From Citrus sinensis (lineage: Eukaryota; Streptophyta; Magnoliopsida; Sapindales; Rutaceae): a stretch of 64,000 bases of DNA. Every line of letters begins with the position of its first letter. The first letter of the stretch is position 1. Location of the stretch: contig NC_068557.1 of NCBI RefSeq assembly GCF_022201045.2, positions 30,853,501 through 30,917,500 on the forward strand, written 5' to 3'. Shown here piece by piece: positions 13,223 through 25,617 of the stretch. Made by a program: the position numbers and the translations under genes. The notes beneath the pieces were generated by a model. The model had not been told where the DNA came from. It ran no database searches and worked only from the letters and a program-made list of their open reading frames with translations.

Positions 13223-14092
13223 GGGAAAAAATCTTTTTCATCCCTAGAGTTTTATGTAATAGCTCATTTCATCCATACTTTTTAAATAATAGTCTAAAAC
13301 ATCATTCCGCTAACTCACCGTTAGTTTAATGCCGTTAACTAGTAATTCATTGAGGGTAAAATATGATTTTTTTTTTATTAAAGTGGTACAAACTAGATTA
13401 AAATATTTTTTTTACACAATTAAATAACACTACAAAATATGTAAAATTCATTAATTTTTTCTTAAATGAAATCAACGATGAAATAGTTTGATATAGCCAC
13501 TGAATAATCGTCATAAGTAACAAATTGTAATTAGCACAATATCTTTAAATCATTGGAAAAAAACTCAAAAATACAACCAATTTTTATGTGCTTGCATGTG
13601 CTGAAAATGTTCTTAATCTTCAACCAATTTTTATTTTGAACTTTGCCACCACTCTTTTTTTACCATTATTTTCTCCCCAAGTCCTTACCACTGTCTCCCC
13701 AAGTCAGCTCACAGTGCGATTAGAGAGTATATTTATACGAATATGAAAATTGTGATTATTTTTGTACTTAAATATAGGGTTTATGGGGCTTTCATGCCGC
13801 CAAAATAGAGAAAAGTGCAAAATAATTATTTTAAATAGAAGTTTTATCTTTTTCAGTATTTCTTGTTTAATGGGATTAGATAAACATCATTTTTAGTTAT
13901 ATGTCAACTTTTATTTATTTATTTTTAAATTTTCTCTTTAATGGAAAATCATTTGTTACCCTCAATGAATAACTAACAAACGATATTTAACTAACTGTGA
14001 GTTAACAAAAAAATATTTTGAGTTATTATTTAAAAAGTATGGATAAAATGAGCTATTGGATGAAAATTTAGAGATAAAAAGAGATTTTTCTC
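13223..14092. mobile_element. Mutator-like non-autonomous TIR element (MULE-MITE 2)
   Basis: An 870-bp element with ~145-bp TIRs: 13223-13370 pairs with 13950-14092. Shared blocks include ATAGCTCATTT, ATCCATACTTTTTAAATAAT and TTCATTGAGGGTAA. It is flanked by a perfect 9-bp duplication TTAAAACTA (13214-13222 and 14093-14101), the size expected for Mutator. The right terminus, read inward, starts GAGAAAAATCTC, resembling known MULE ends. No coding capacity. Confidence 0.88.
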
Positions 14093-15349
14093 TTAAAACT
14101 ATTACGTCGCATATTGGTCGCCGTTTCAGGGCCCAAGATTGTGGGATTTTTTAGGGAGATCATCAGCCCAATTAATCCTAAGAGCGCAGCTAATGTAGGG
14201 AAACGCCATATTTAGTTGCTATTTGAGTTAAGAACATAAATTTATGAAAATCAATTTAAGAGAGTTGGCAACACAGGAGCTGTCCCATTGGCCAACGTTT
14301 GCTGAGTGGCATGCTAGGTTTGATCATTATCAGGAATAAAGATTAGTCAGAACTCAGTAGAAGGGTACAGCATCTCTTACCCATATGCCAGCGCATATTT
14401 GTAAACTTGTATAATGTCTCGCATATCTGACAGAACTAATTAATTATTGCAGGGCGGTTGACAGCTAATATTCCAGCATATCAACTCGATGACTCCGTAA
14501 TTTCTGGAGCCAAAATCTAATATGTAAAAATGTAGGACTTGACTAGCTTACAGAATCTGTAAGCTACAGACTGCAGCATCAGCCGTTGGATGTGGTTGGA
14601 TGTGGAGTGAGAAACTAAACAATAGAAAATCGGATGGTGGGATGACGGGAGATGTTTGTTACAGAATCCGTACCATAGACAGGTCCGTAAATGTAATATG
14701 CTAAAATAGTGTTGGAACGCATTTTAACGTCTAATGTTAGGGCCTTTGTAAAGCCCCCTTTGCATCACAAAGCTTTCTGGCGGTTGAATCTCTTCCAAAC
14801 ATCAAAGCATGCCACTTGTGCCGGGCTTATACCACACGCTTCACCCTCATCAACACCTTGTCTGCAACACACTTCATCAACACTTACATTCAGAAATTCA
14901 AAGAACAAAAATAAAAAGAACAATGAGAAAGAAAAGAAAAGAAAATTCACCATCTAGGTCTCTCCTAGTCCTAGGAATCATCCGGTAATATGAGCAGTGT
15001 CGCCCGTCCTCTGAGCAGTACGGAGGTGAAAGAACGTCAAAGAGAGCACGGGGAGTTACGTACAGCTTTGAAACAATGAATGTTGCCACCACACTAGTTG
15101 GGTGAAGAATTGTTGTCCCACATGGTGCTGTCATTTCACAATCTCTAACAAGTTTTGCAGGTCTTGCAGTAAAATTTCCAACAACCGAAAAATGCCTATT
15201 CACTAAGACATTCAACATGTGCCGAAAACATATTACTCCAGAGATAGGCAACATCAACTAAAGACTGTCTTAGTTTCAGTAAACTTGTAGGCTAGCTGAT
15301 TCATAAATCCCATCAACAAAATGGTCTTAATAAAGGATAATAATTAGTT

Positions 15350-15568
15350 CTAGGATCTTTTAGGAAATGCTCGAGCTGCTATAAATCCTCCTATACTAGC
15401 AAACCATGCAACCATCAAACCCATCAGCAGAGCAAGTGCATTGATCTGGTTAAAATTCTTCACAAGTGCGTTGAGACAGACAACAGAATCTGAAACAACA
15501 TTAAGGATTTCCCATTGCATTAAACACAAAAGAATACCAGGACCATTTGCACTCCCTCTAAAAAGGCC
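15350..15568 (-). pseudogene. Possible relic exon of a membrane protein, unknown family
   Basis: A 72-codon minus-strand frame ending in TAG encodes a stretch with a clear hydrophobic segment (ALALLMGLMVAWFASIGG) followed by FIAARAFPKRS. A second minus-strand frame at 15257-14941 encodes a region including RALFDVLSPPYCSEDGRHC and runs into a possible GT donor at about 14953. I see no start codon, matching upstream exon or family, so this is offered only as a candidate gene fragment; chance open frames remain possible. Confidence 0.22.
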
Positions 15569-15788
15569 AAGAAGTTAACAGCCCAACATCATCAGCAGAG
15601 TAACCAATTGACTTGGCAGTGGTACAGTGAGCACTATCCAATTAGAGTTACCGTAGCAACCAAAAGCTTAGCATTAATTAGACACATTACCATCGTTGCC
15701 AAGTTCCACTGTTGGCATCATTTTATAACATTAAGAAACAAAATTGCAGAAAAGACAAATATAAAATGTAATTATTCTTTGATTACAC

Positions 15789-15846
15789 GCTCGTATTGGC
15801 TTCGATTGCAAACTTTTGCTCGTATTGGCTTCGATTGCAAACTTTT
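15789..15846. repeat. Perfect 29-bp tandem duplication
   Basis: Units 15789-15817 and 15818-15846 are identical, each starting GCTCGTATTGGCTTCGATTG. Identity implies a very recent duplication. Confidence 0.92.
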
Positions 15847-16574
15847 TACACCTCAATTATAAATCTTAAATTTTATTCTAAAACAGTAACTCATAAAGCT
15901 CAAGCGGCCAATTTTCTTGAATTTTGCAAAATCTCTTTTGTGGAATTTCACAATAAATTTGACTATTAAAGAGTTCAAAATTTTATGAAGTCGTAAGATT
16001 TTTAAATCCTCTGAAATATGTCGTATGAGTAGTTACTTATTGTCAAAATCGTTGTATCCAACACTTCTATTTCTAAATCAAAATTAACATAATGCAAATA
16101 TTGTTGTTGGATATGGGATTTTTTTTTTTGGTAATTCAATAAATTGATCAATTAATATAAGAAACTTGTATAAATGAGTGTAAGAAGGGTGACCGACTGA
16201 GCAACAAAACTTTTATTAATGGGATTTGACCCTTTTTGCAACAAGAGAATTTTTTTTTTTTAAAATATTATCCATATTTTAACCATCACTAATATTTGAA
16301 AGACGCTTACTTCACTCACATGTCATAAATGGAAAGAGTGGCTCCACTCAATTATATTCATAATCAAAGAAATAAATTAAATGCCCATAACTACTTTTAC
16401 GGAGGGTTCAAACACTTACTCTTACACATTTTAGGAATAAGTGCTCTCTTATTAGGCCAAACACATATTTGTTGCAACAAGAAAAATTTAAGAAAGAGCA
16501 AACTATCATATTAGGGTTCTCATGAAGTTAGAATAAGTTCAATATCTAGGGTTATTTTTTGAATTAATTTGGTG

Positions 16575-17230
16575 ATGAAAGAAATTAATCAAATTTTGTA
16601 AATTTTTAATAGAGTGGGTATATTTGAACCCACTAATTTCCTCTCTACACTCTTTTTTAATCTAAAAATTTTATTAATTATCTAAATAACTTATGATCAA
16701 ATTACTTAATTATCCTTTTTTTTTCTTTTTCTCTTCTCAATTTTACAAAATCTCATCAATTTATTCATATAAATTATTTCAGCCACAAATAATTGGTATT
16801 ACTAACTAAGAGAAACAAAACGCACCATTTGAAAATGAACATTAACAAAATTTATTGCCCATGAAAATTAATAAATATTAAGAAATTAATTTTTACCGAA
16901 CGCAAAAACTAATAAATATAAAAAAATTATTATATATATAAAATATGAAATATTGATCATGATATACTAAGAAACGTTTTCAAAAAAGAAATTTAAAAAA
17001 AGAGTGAAATTGAGTATTTATTTCACAATATATGAAAGTATAGGGAGAATATGAAATTGTATTAGAGAGAGAAAATGATCAATGAAGGGTAGTTTTGATA
17101 TTTTTAGATTTTAATAATGAATTTATATCTTAAAAATAGATGTAGAGATGAATTTGGTGAGTTTAAATAGTCCCACCCTTTCTAATATTTTTAAAAAGGT
17201 TTAATAAGAAAAAAGGATTTTAAAAGGATA
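16575..17230. mobile_element. TIR element 3, ~650 bp, non-autonomous
   Basis: The region 16600-16720 matches, in reverse complement and imperfectly, 17090-17215. Anchors include CTCTCTACACTC opposite CATCTCTACATC and GAGTGGGTATATTTGAACCC opposite AGGGTGGGACTATTTAAACT. Ends are eroded and no target duplication could be fixed. It resembles an old Mutator-like or foldback element without coding capacity. Confidence 0.55.
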
Positions 17231-17676
17231 AAAGAAGGGTGATAATAATTTCACATTTTCCCTAGTGATTTATCACCACACAGACTAATAGATGATTGGA
17301 TGGTTTCTATTTCAAGGGAAAAAAACATTCCTTAGCTTAAATTTAGTTTTATTATTTTTTAAATAAGAAAAGTAATACACATTTGATTATTATACATAAA
17401 TCTTATATAAAGTAATATTTTTGATATCACATGAAGCTGAAAATTCACCCAAAAAAAAAAAAAATCATGCTTCATTGTAATGCAGAAGAAACCCAATTCA
17501 CATGAAATCTTTACAATTCAGTGTAGTATACTTTTAAACCAAATAATAATAATAATAATAAATCAAACAATACTTATACTTTCATACAGTGCAAAATTTG
17601 TATGAAAAATGATGAAGCATATGTCGTTAGTTGTTGATTGTTTTTGTAATTAATGACTTTATTAAGTACTACATCA

Positions 17677-17986
17677 GCCACTCGGCCTTTGGCTGAGTGG
17701 TGAGAGCTGCTGCTCTCCAACTTGGAGAGCAGCAGTTCGAACCCCCACAATGCATTGTGGGGGGTCTTCCTTCCTCAAGTAAATTTGAGTGAAGGCAGTC
17801 TGTTTCCTTACCCAAGTGTGAGGAGAAGACATCCATCGAATATTTGAGAGGGTTAAAATCTGGGCAATGCTCCATTAGTATTAATGTATGTTGGTCTCAG
17901 TTATAGTATGATTTGTAAATATCAGTTATATTCTCATGTAATATGAGTTGTAATTTGAGCAATAGTCTCATGTAATAAAAAAAAAA
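17677..17986 (+). mobile_element. SINE-like retroposon, copy 1
   Basis: About 310 bp flanked by a perfect 13-bp target duplication AAGTACTACATCA (17664-17676 and 17987-17999) and ending in a poly(A) run. The head carries Pol III promoter-like boxes: TGGCTGAGTGG (A-box-like, 17690-17700) and AGTTCGAACCCCC (B-box-like, about 17734-17746). Three consecutive hairpins occupy the head: CCACTC/GAGTGG, a 14-bp perfect stem (17707-17720 with 17722-17735) and a 22-bp perfect palindrome (17742-17763). A second copy lies at 29948-30286. Confidence 0.9.
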
Positions 17987-17999
17987 AAGTACTACATCA

Positions 18000-20139
18000 A
18001 TTGAATAAAAATTATATAGTCAAACTATATAATATATTATGATAGTATGCTTACAAAATTTACATCTTAAATAATACAGTACTTATATGTCATTCATTGG
18101 TATTTAAAAATTTTCATAAATGATAGTATAAAAATCATTTGTGATACAAATTTTTTATTCTAACTCACAGAGTACGTACTCATTGAAAGCTCACTGCCCT
18201 TGGAAAAAAAAAAAAAATTATTGCATTAGATTTGAAAAGAGAATAACAGAGAGATTTCAGTGGTGGTTGCTAGGCCAGCTGTGCAAAAAAATGGAATTAG
18301 ATTTTCAACTGCAGAGTAGACAGGTCAATTGATTCATTGGCGGTTACAATGACGAAAATGTCCTTGAATATGATGAGATGGCAAAACATGAGTGGTCGAA
18401 TTGAACATCTAAATATCGTAATTAAAATTGGTAGGAGCGGGACGCACGAACTCAGAACACAGAACAAACAACGGGTTGGAGACATATAGTGGGCCCAGTC
18501 AACGGTTAAAAAATAAATTGATAAACGCGTCCGATCACAACGGAAGTGGGGGCCCCCAACACCATCCAATTCCAAACTATACCCTCCGCCTTCCGACGAT
18601 TAACCCGTTGGTTAATTTCCCGCCGAACCGAACATCGTCCGCGCCGCGGGAATCAGAGCCTCACAAAACCATTCAAAGTTTGCATATCCCTCATCGCTCA
18701 TTTTAGAATAATTACCTGTTAAAAACATATATATATATTTTTTTTCTTTTTACGCGGGTCCCTGCATTGTAGATTCCCGTAAAAGAAATTAATTAATTTG
18801 GAATCTGAAATGTGTATTAAAAAAAAAAAACAAATGATACAAAGTTTGAACAACATACACTTCCTTAGAGGCCTAGCCTAGACAAATCCATTTGTCTTAA
18901 ATGATTCTTTAGTGTGTATTTTTTTTATTTGTATAATTTTTTCAACAAATATTATTTCCAATGAAAAATATTCCCAACTATGTTGATTTATAATTTTTCT
19001 GAAAATCCAGAAATTATTTCTCTTAAGAAAACTTAATTTACCACAGTTAAATTGTTGATGGTAACTTAAACACTATAGTCTAAAGGAAAATAATTAAAAA
19101 AAATATCGGAAACCCACATAACTTAATAAAAAATGAAATAAAAAATAAAAAAAATGGAAAACAAAAACAGAACGTAAACTGTAGAGAGACAGAGAGAGAG
19201 GAAAAACAAATTTTAAAAAAAGAAAAAAAAAACAAAGACAAGGGTTGAAAAAAGGGGGGGAAAAAAACAAACAAACAAGACAGAATTTGGGATAGAGGAA
19301 AAAAGAGCGAGTCTTGGTCATGATAGAGACAGAAATGAGGGTCGGAGATAGGAAGACCCTCTGAGATTATCCTGCAAGAGGGCAGTAATTGAAAAAAATT
19401 AATAATTTTGTTCAAACATTTCTACGATTATTTGTTTATTATTAATTTTTCTTTGCTGCCTTTGGAGTTTCCAACTCATCACCACCTTTTACACTTTCAT
19501 CACCTTAACAATATATTTATGTCATTTTATGTCAATTTTCTTTCTGTTCATTTCTACTGACGAGAGAGATCTTGCATTGTCAGCAACATCAGGAAAGAGT
19601 GATTCTTTTGTACCCTTTTGGTCTAATCGTTTTATGGTAATATATATTCTTCTCTCAGTTTCTGTTCTGTTTCACTTTCTTTTTTAATTTTTAATTTTCC
19701 TGTCACGTTGCTTGCTCTGGAGGGCATTCTCATTCTTTGCCTTTGCCATTCTTGAAATGCTTGCAGCCTAATAGCCTATTTTCCGTAGAGAAAAAATAAT
19801 AGGAAGCTGAGATTTTTGAGCCAGGTCATGATCATTTCAGCGAAAAGGGTGCTGTGAAATTATTGTAAAATAAGACATGAGAGACCCTGATATGATCACC
19901 AACAAACGCCGAGTCTTCGAGTTTGCATTTGCTTGTAATGTAGTCTTTGCGCGGTAGTCATTTTCCAATTTCACATCTCAAAAAACCAAAAGTTAAAAAA
20001 ACGAAAACATAGTTGTTGTTTTATGCATTGGTTTGAGGGGTTGTTTTGTATAGAAAAACCTGGCGATTTTTTATAGCGTGTTGACTGTTGGAAGATATCA
20101 TCGCTACCTCCACCACTGCAGCATTTGGTTCTTAAAGCA
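18000..20139. promoter_or_regulatory. Upstream region of the MRH1-like gene; no other gene seen
   Basis: Includes a locally GC-richer stretch at about 18430-18680 and a purine-rich tract on the + strand at about 19140-19345 (GA and A/G runs with a GGGGGGG block). These may belong to the promoter or 5' UTR of the receptor gene starting at 20140, but no TATA box or initiation site can be assigned. Open frames here are low-complexity artefacts. Confidence 0.35.
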
Positions 20140-23100
20140 ATGGGGGGTAGATGGAATTCAATTGGATTCCAATTCTTCTGCTTCTTGGTTTTGATCAACA
20201 ACCTCCAAGGCTGTTGGTCTCTCAATTTGGAGGGTAAGTTCTCAATTATACACAATTATGTGGTTTACAGGAATTGCGATATGAATATAATTGGTCGATC
20301 TTTGATGTTGTGGAAAATGCAGGAATGGCTTTGTTGGAATTCCGGACACGTGTGATTTCGGATCCTTTTGGTGTTTTCTCAAATTGGAATAAGAATGATA
20401 GCACTCCTTGCTTGTGGTCAGGCGTTCGTTGTCTGAACGGTAAAGTGCAAATGCTGTAAGTCCCTATAATGTGCAATCTGTAATGTGATTCTTTCTGATG
20501 TTGATGGGTTGATATGTTTTAGTTATTGAGGTTTTGATCCTGGATGTTTTTATTTACTTCTGCTTGTAGGGATATGAAAGAGCGTTCTTTGGAAGGAACA
20601 TTGGCACCTGACCTTGGAAAGCTTAGTGACTTAAGATTTCTGTAAGAATTCACATTTCTTGAATGTCTTCATTGTTAAAATTCGGGTATTGATATTATGG
20701 TGGAATTTCTGATTAACTTAGTTGATTATGTTTTCTTTAACTCACTGGTTTTTTCGGTTTTCACTTTTCAATAATGTAATGCTTACCAAATAACTTCCTA
20801 TAAAAGCCATTTGTTACAGTACAAAAAAGTACTCTGAACTTTGAACATTGTCTAAATCCATGTTCATATCCGACCAGAGAAGGAATCAAATGCTGTTAGC
20901 CTATAGAATCAAATGCTGTTAGCCTATATTAAGTTAGTGTTTGATTTATGAGGTAGCAAATACATGATCTTAACTCATTTATTATGGTCAAGGATGCATA
21001 ATTATCACTTCTTCATTTGCATTAACAGGGTACTCCAGAAAAACCATTTCTCCGGAGTAATTCCTAAAGAGCTTGGAGAGCTTACCAAACTGGAGCTACT
21101 GGATTTAAGCAACAATAAGTTGAGCGGAATTATTCCAGTGGAGATAAGCCGGTTGCCATCACTAAAACGCTTGTGAGTTATCTGTTTATGGATCTATATA
21201 TATATATGATGCCTAGGCCTTACGGGTTCTGGGACTAACTCATACTTTACCCTAGGTTGCTTGGCAATAATAAATTTGAAGGCAGCATCCCTCTGGAACT
21301 CAGTAGGTTCACCTTACTTTCAGAATTGCAATTTGATGACTACCTTACATCTGCTGAGGTCGCAGGAATCCGAAGTGTAAACAGAAAGTTTGGCCAGTAT
21401 GGGTAAGCATTTTACTCATATTAATGAGCTTGATATATATCTACCAATGCTCTGTTAACTTCATATACAGACCTCCATGTAAAAAGACAGTGTCATGCAG
21501 AAACGTTCTTAGCTATGGAAGCTTGACATTCTTTATCAACTTATCTTTAGGAGAAGTTCTTTAAGTGCCTAGCATTTGGAATTTTATTGCACCAAGTTAT
21601 ACTTGAATTGGCCACATGAATTATCTCCCTGATAATTTGATTGATTATGCCTTGTCTAATAGTATAGTCCCTTTTCACTGAGCAGAGTATTCCTTATATC
21701 TTTTGCAATATTACCAATCAATGAAGGAGATTTGTAGATATCTAGTTTTCTGATACTTTAATTGTTTTGGACAGTATCTGGTATAGAAGTTTGAAGCCAC
21801 TGTATAAGGCAAAATTCTTCATTACTCCAATTAAAGGAGTTTTCACCAATTACCTCGCTGCTTTTGCTATATAACTTTGGTAAAAATATTTGCCGTGTTC
21901 TTTCATCTTTTTCACTTAGTTGAAATTGCTTGTCCTTCTTGCAAGGTTCAAGATAGGAGAGGACTCTCTGCATACCAATGGTGACCATAGTTGTGCTAAT
22001 CTGCCGGGTGAGTAGGAATACTTTTTAACATCTTTGTGTTGGACAATGTTTATGATTCTGATAGAAAATTTGACCTAGTATTTTGCATTAAGCAGGATCC
22101 TCTGAGACACACTTGGTTCAGCATTCGCAGAATCTCATCAATGTTGCACGTCGTAAGCTGCTTGAACAGTCCAGTAACCTTGCTGCTGAACCTGCTACTG
22201 TTGGTTCTTCCTCTGATCAGGTCATTGCCCTTCCAACTTCTAGAAGTAGTGGGACATTCCCTGCTATACCGACTGCCACGAAAAAACATTTTCCTGGACC
22301 TGCAGCTTCACCACCTATTGTTTCAGCAGTGCAAGGCAGTATTAGCAAGTTTAACAAAAGCTCCAAGCCAACTAGTCCAGCACCTTCAGATTCTAGTGAA
22401 AGCATATGGAAGTATTTTCTTATCATTCCCGGTTTGTTTGCTGTGCTTATAATTGCCGCCGCTGCATTCTTCACATGCCAAACCCGTGCAGTTAGAACCA
22501 TACGTCCTTGGAGGACTGGACTGAGTGGACAGTTGCAGAAAGCATTTGTTACAGGTGATCTTCTAAGGAGTAATAAGACTTCAATTCATTATTTTATTGC
22601 ATTTTAACCCTGTACTGAGTTGGCTGGTATAAATTTAATTTAAAACCTAATGTGGGCTGCTAAACGTTCGTGTTAGTCTTGATCAAAATGGTCTTCTTGA
22701 CTAGGCTGAACTGACTAGTTGAAATGAGAAATCAACTCTGGGTGTACTTTATTCAAACACATTTGGCAAAACTAAAAAATGACTGAATGCTGATACAGCA
22801 TTTAAAGAAACAACTACTAGTTAATTTAAAGATTTGAATTGTACCAATGGCTTTCATTGCTGTTATGCCCTGGTTGATAGGATGGAATTTGGCTACATAT
22901 GCTGTGCAATGCATAATCTTCCTGTGATTCGACGGAGATCATCTAGGATACTAGTGTTGTGTAGAACAAGATTTTTGGGTCGGACTCTGGGAACTCTTAA
23001 AAGCTGCATTTTGTACATGGAGACGCATGTGTCTTTGTATATTTATGATCCCAAAAATATATCAGCTGCTATGTTTAATTGACTGACTGTTGTAGGATAA

Positions 23101-24532
23101 CCACAGAGAGGACAGAAAAATGAAAAAAAAAAATGCATCTCCCTTTAATTCTTTTAATATTTATTTTTCATAGTTCAGTGAAAACTAAATATTATTATTA
23201 TATAAAATGAAGGTGTCCCCAAGCTGAATCGGTTGGAACTGGATACAGCCTGTGAAGATTTTAGCAATATAATTGACACTCAAAGTGGCTGCACTATATA
23301 CAAGGGAACACTTTCCAGTGGAGTTGAGATTGCTGTTGCAGCAACTGCTATCACGTCTTCCAAGGACTGGTTAAAGAGCCAAGAGATGGCCTACCGGAAA
23401 CAGGTTTGTTGCTTTGGTGATCACTGGCAATGATATACTTGCATGTTTTTCAGTACTCTTTCCCAGATTCATTATATTTACTTGTTTTGGCTACTGTAGG
23501 TTGACACATTGTCACGGATTAATCATAAAAACTTTGTCAATCTTATTGGCTATTGTGAGGACGATGAACCTTTTAATAGGATGATGGTGTTCGAATATGC
23601 TCCTAATGGCACAGTCTTTGAGCATTTGCATAGTAATGTTCTAACTTACACGTGCTTCTTGTGTGTGTGACATTCAAGTTGTGGGCTTAACATTTTAGAG
23701 GCTAAAATATTCTTTGTTTCTAATTTCAGTCAAAGAAATGGATCATCTTGACTGGAATGCAAGAATGAGGATCATTATGGGAACAGCATATTGTCTTCAG
23801 TATATGCACCATGAACTCAATCCACCCGTAGCACATTCTAACTTGTCTTCTCATTGTATCTATTTAACAGATGATTATGCTGCAAAGGTGCGCCACTTGG
23901 GCACTTCCTCTAAGAATGACTGGCTTCCTTACAACTTTGATCATTTCCATTATGTCTAATCCTCCTGTCTCTCTTGCTTTCCCAGGTTGCAGAGATCTGT
24001 TTCACTACGATTGCTTTACCCAAGTCAAAGGTCTCAGATGACATAGAGAATTCTGTATTACCTCCTCTTGCTGATCCAGAAACCAATATATACAGCTTTG
24101 GTATATTGATGCTCGAAATCATTTCTGGAAAGCTTCCCTACTGCGAAGAAAAAGAGTTGTCCATTGAGAAATGGGTAAGTTCACTTTTGCAGGAGAAGTA
24201 ATGTTAGCGCTATGAATATATTGTTGCACCTTCTTTTCTTTTTAGTTGATAAACAATATCAAACTTTGCAGGCTGCTGATTATTTGAACGAACCCCGGAA
24301 CTTCAGCTGCATGATTGACCCGAGCCTCAAGTCATTCAAACAAAACGAGCTAGAAGCCATCTGTGAAGTAATCAAAGAATGCATTAAGACAGATCTAAGG
24401 CAGAGACCAACAATGAATGACATCGTAGTCCAATTGAGGCAAGTGATTAACATTTCGCCTGAACAAGCCGTTCCAAGACTTTCTCCTCTCTGGTGGGCAG
24501 AGCTCGAAATCTTGTCTGCTGAAACAACTTAA
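20140..24532 (+). CDS. MRH1: LRR receptor-like pseudokinase, MRH1/MALE DISCOVERER family
   Basis: A plasma-membrane receptor of the MRH1 (MDIS2)/MDIS1 family. Twelve exons: 20140-20233, 20323-20455, 20570-20641, 21029-21172, 21256-21402, 21946-22007, 22096-22554, 23213-23403, 23500-23632, 23730-23887, 23986-24174, 24272-24532; phases sum to 680 residues, close to the ~678 I recall for Arabidopsis MRH1. A signal peptide (about 1-29) is followed by the LRRNT segment with FSNWNKNDSTPCLWSGVRC, three to four LRRs (exon 3 is exactly 72 nt, one repeat), a Ser/Pro-rich juxtamembrane stretch, a membrane span near 322-344 (FLIIPGLFAVLIIAAAAFF), then a kinase fold. Catalytic residues are lost: VAIK lysine is absent (EIAVAATAITSS), HRD is VAHSNLSSHC, DFG is missing. 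So it is a pseudokinase, as known for this family, which acts in pollen-tube guidance and root-hair growth. Start: first ATG before the signal peptide. Confidence 0.93.
20883..20928. repeat. Perfect 23-bp tandem duplication in an intron
   Basis: Two identical adjacent 23-nt units (20883-20905 and 20906-20928), each starting GAATCAAATGCTGTTAGCC, lie in the third intron of the MRH1-like gene. Confidence 0.92.
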
Positions 24533-25617
24533 AAAAATCAAGTTGTCTCTGACTCTCTTCTCTGTTTAAGTCAAAAAGTTTTTCTATTATTTTGTGTGTC
24601 TAATGCAAAGAAATAGCTTCTCAACTCTATATATCCCGCCAATCACTTGTTTTTCAAAATTTGTTCTTTTTGATCTCTTCGTTTTCCTATTATCTCCTAT
24701 GATTGATTCATGATATTTCTTTATTTTATATTGCATTCCACCACAGAAAAGAAGTATGTTATGGTGTTGTATAACTGAGGCTGTGTAACTATGTTTTCTT
24801 TTTAATAATAGCCTTATGTGAATTGATGTAAAGAACTAATTAACTTATCACTGGGATCTAGTCCTTATGAATATATATTCATTTGTGAACTTTTCTCTCT
24901 GAATGATAAATAGGCAGACGAGCAATTTCGGGGGAAAAAAAAACTCCAATTTTCACGTTATGAGATGATGGGATCAGTTATGACTCCGCATGATTTATAG
25001 ATGTAGATGATGCTGAAGTCAGTTTGCAACGGTGCTGCACGCACGCTCCAGAGAATCTACTGATGCAAAAACATCATCGTTCGCTTGACTGCATTTTTCT
25101 AAAGGAAAATAATGGCCGCCCTAATAGGCTACGGTACGTAAGACGACGGAATACCGTTTGACGTAACATAATATTCAATCATTTAAAAGTGAATACGAAT
25201 TATTGTTCAATCATTTTATGAATTATTGATCAATAATTTCAACCATGGCATGCGCCGACTCCATATTCAGTTCTAAATTAACCTGTGTCATGATCAGAAA
25301 GCTGAATATCAGTCATGAATAGCTGGATTTCATGCTATTTTATGGGTTTTGTAATTCATCAATAAATTTGCATTATGGATAAAGAAGTTACCAATACGGT
25401 GGATGCAGCAATAATCACTTAAGCACCAAAATGTAGAGAGGCAAACGGACAATATGGAACAGGACTAAATATATCGTTACTTTGTAAAAGCAAAAAACAC
25501 CATGCGTGAAGAGAATTTTAAGGGGAAAAACACGCGCGCGCACACATCAAAATGAATTAAGGTATGGTTTCATGCAAGCTAATTAACAAACAAATTAAAT
25601 TTTTGAAAAGAAGATAG
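24533..25617. other. Convergent intergenic spacer
   Basis: Holds the 3' UTR of the MRH1-like gene (AATAATA-type signals near 24800) and, further right, the 3' flank of the minus-strand DOG1-like gene. No gene, RNA or bounded mobile element is visible. Confidence 0.5.

Larger units (their letters stand above)
14102..16574. other. Intergenic with possible decayed coding pieces
   Basis: Minus-strand frames at 14941-15257 and 15350-15568 have amino-acid composition unlike the surrounding AT-rich DNA, but I could not place them in a family. Nothing else here resembles a gene. Confidence 0.35.

Noticed and set aside
18428-18706. 92-codon open frame with overlapping frame on the other strand
   Set aside because: Composition follows local GC content, no domain, no intron signals; more likely promoter or leader DNA of the receptor gene.
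19080-19415. 111-codon minus-strand frame rich in Phe/Leu/Ser
   Set aside because: It is the translation of the polypurine tract and a low-complexity artefact.
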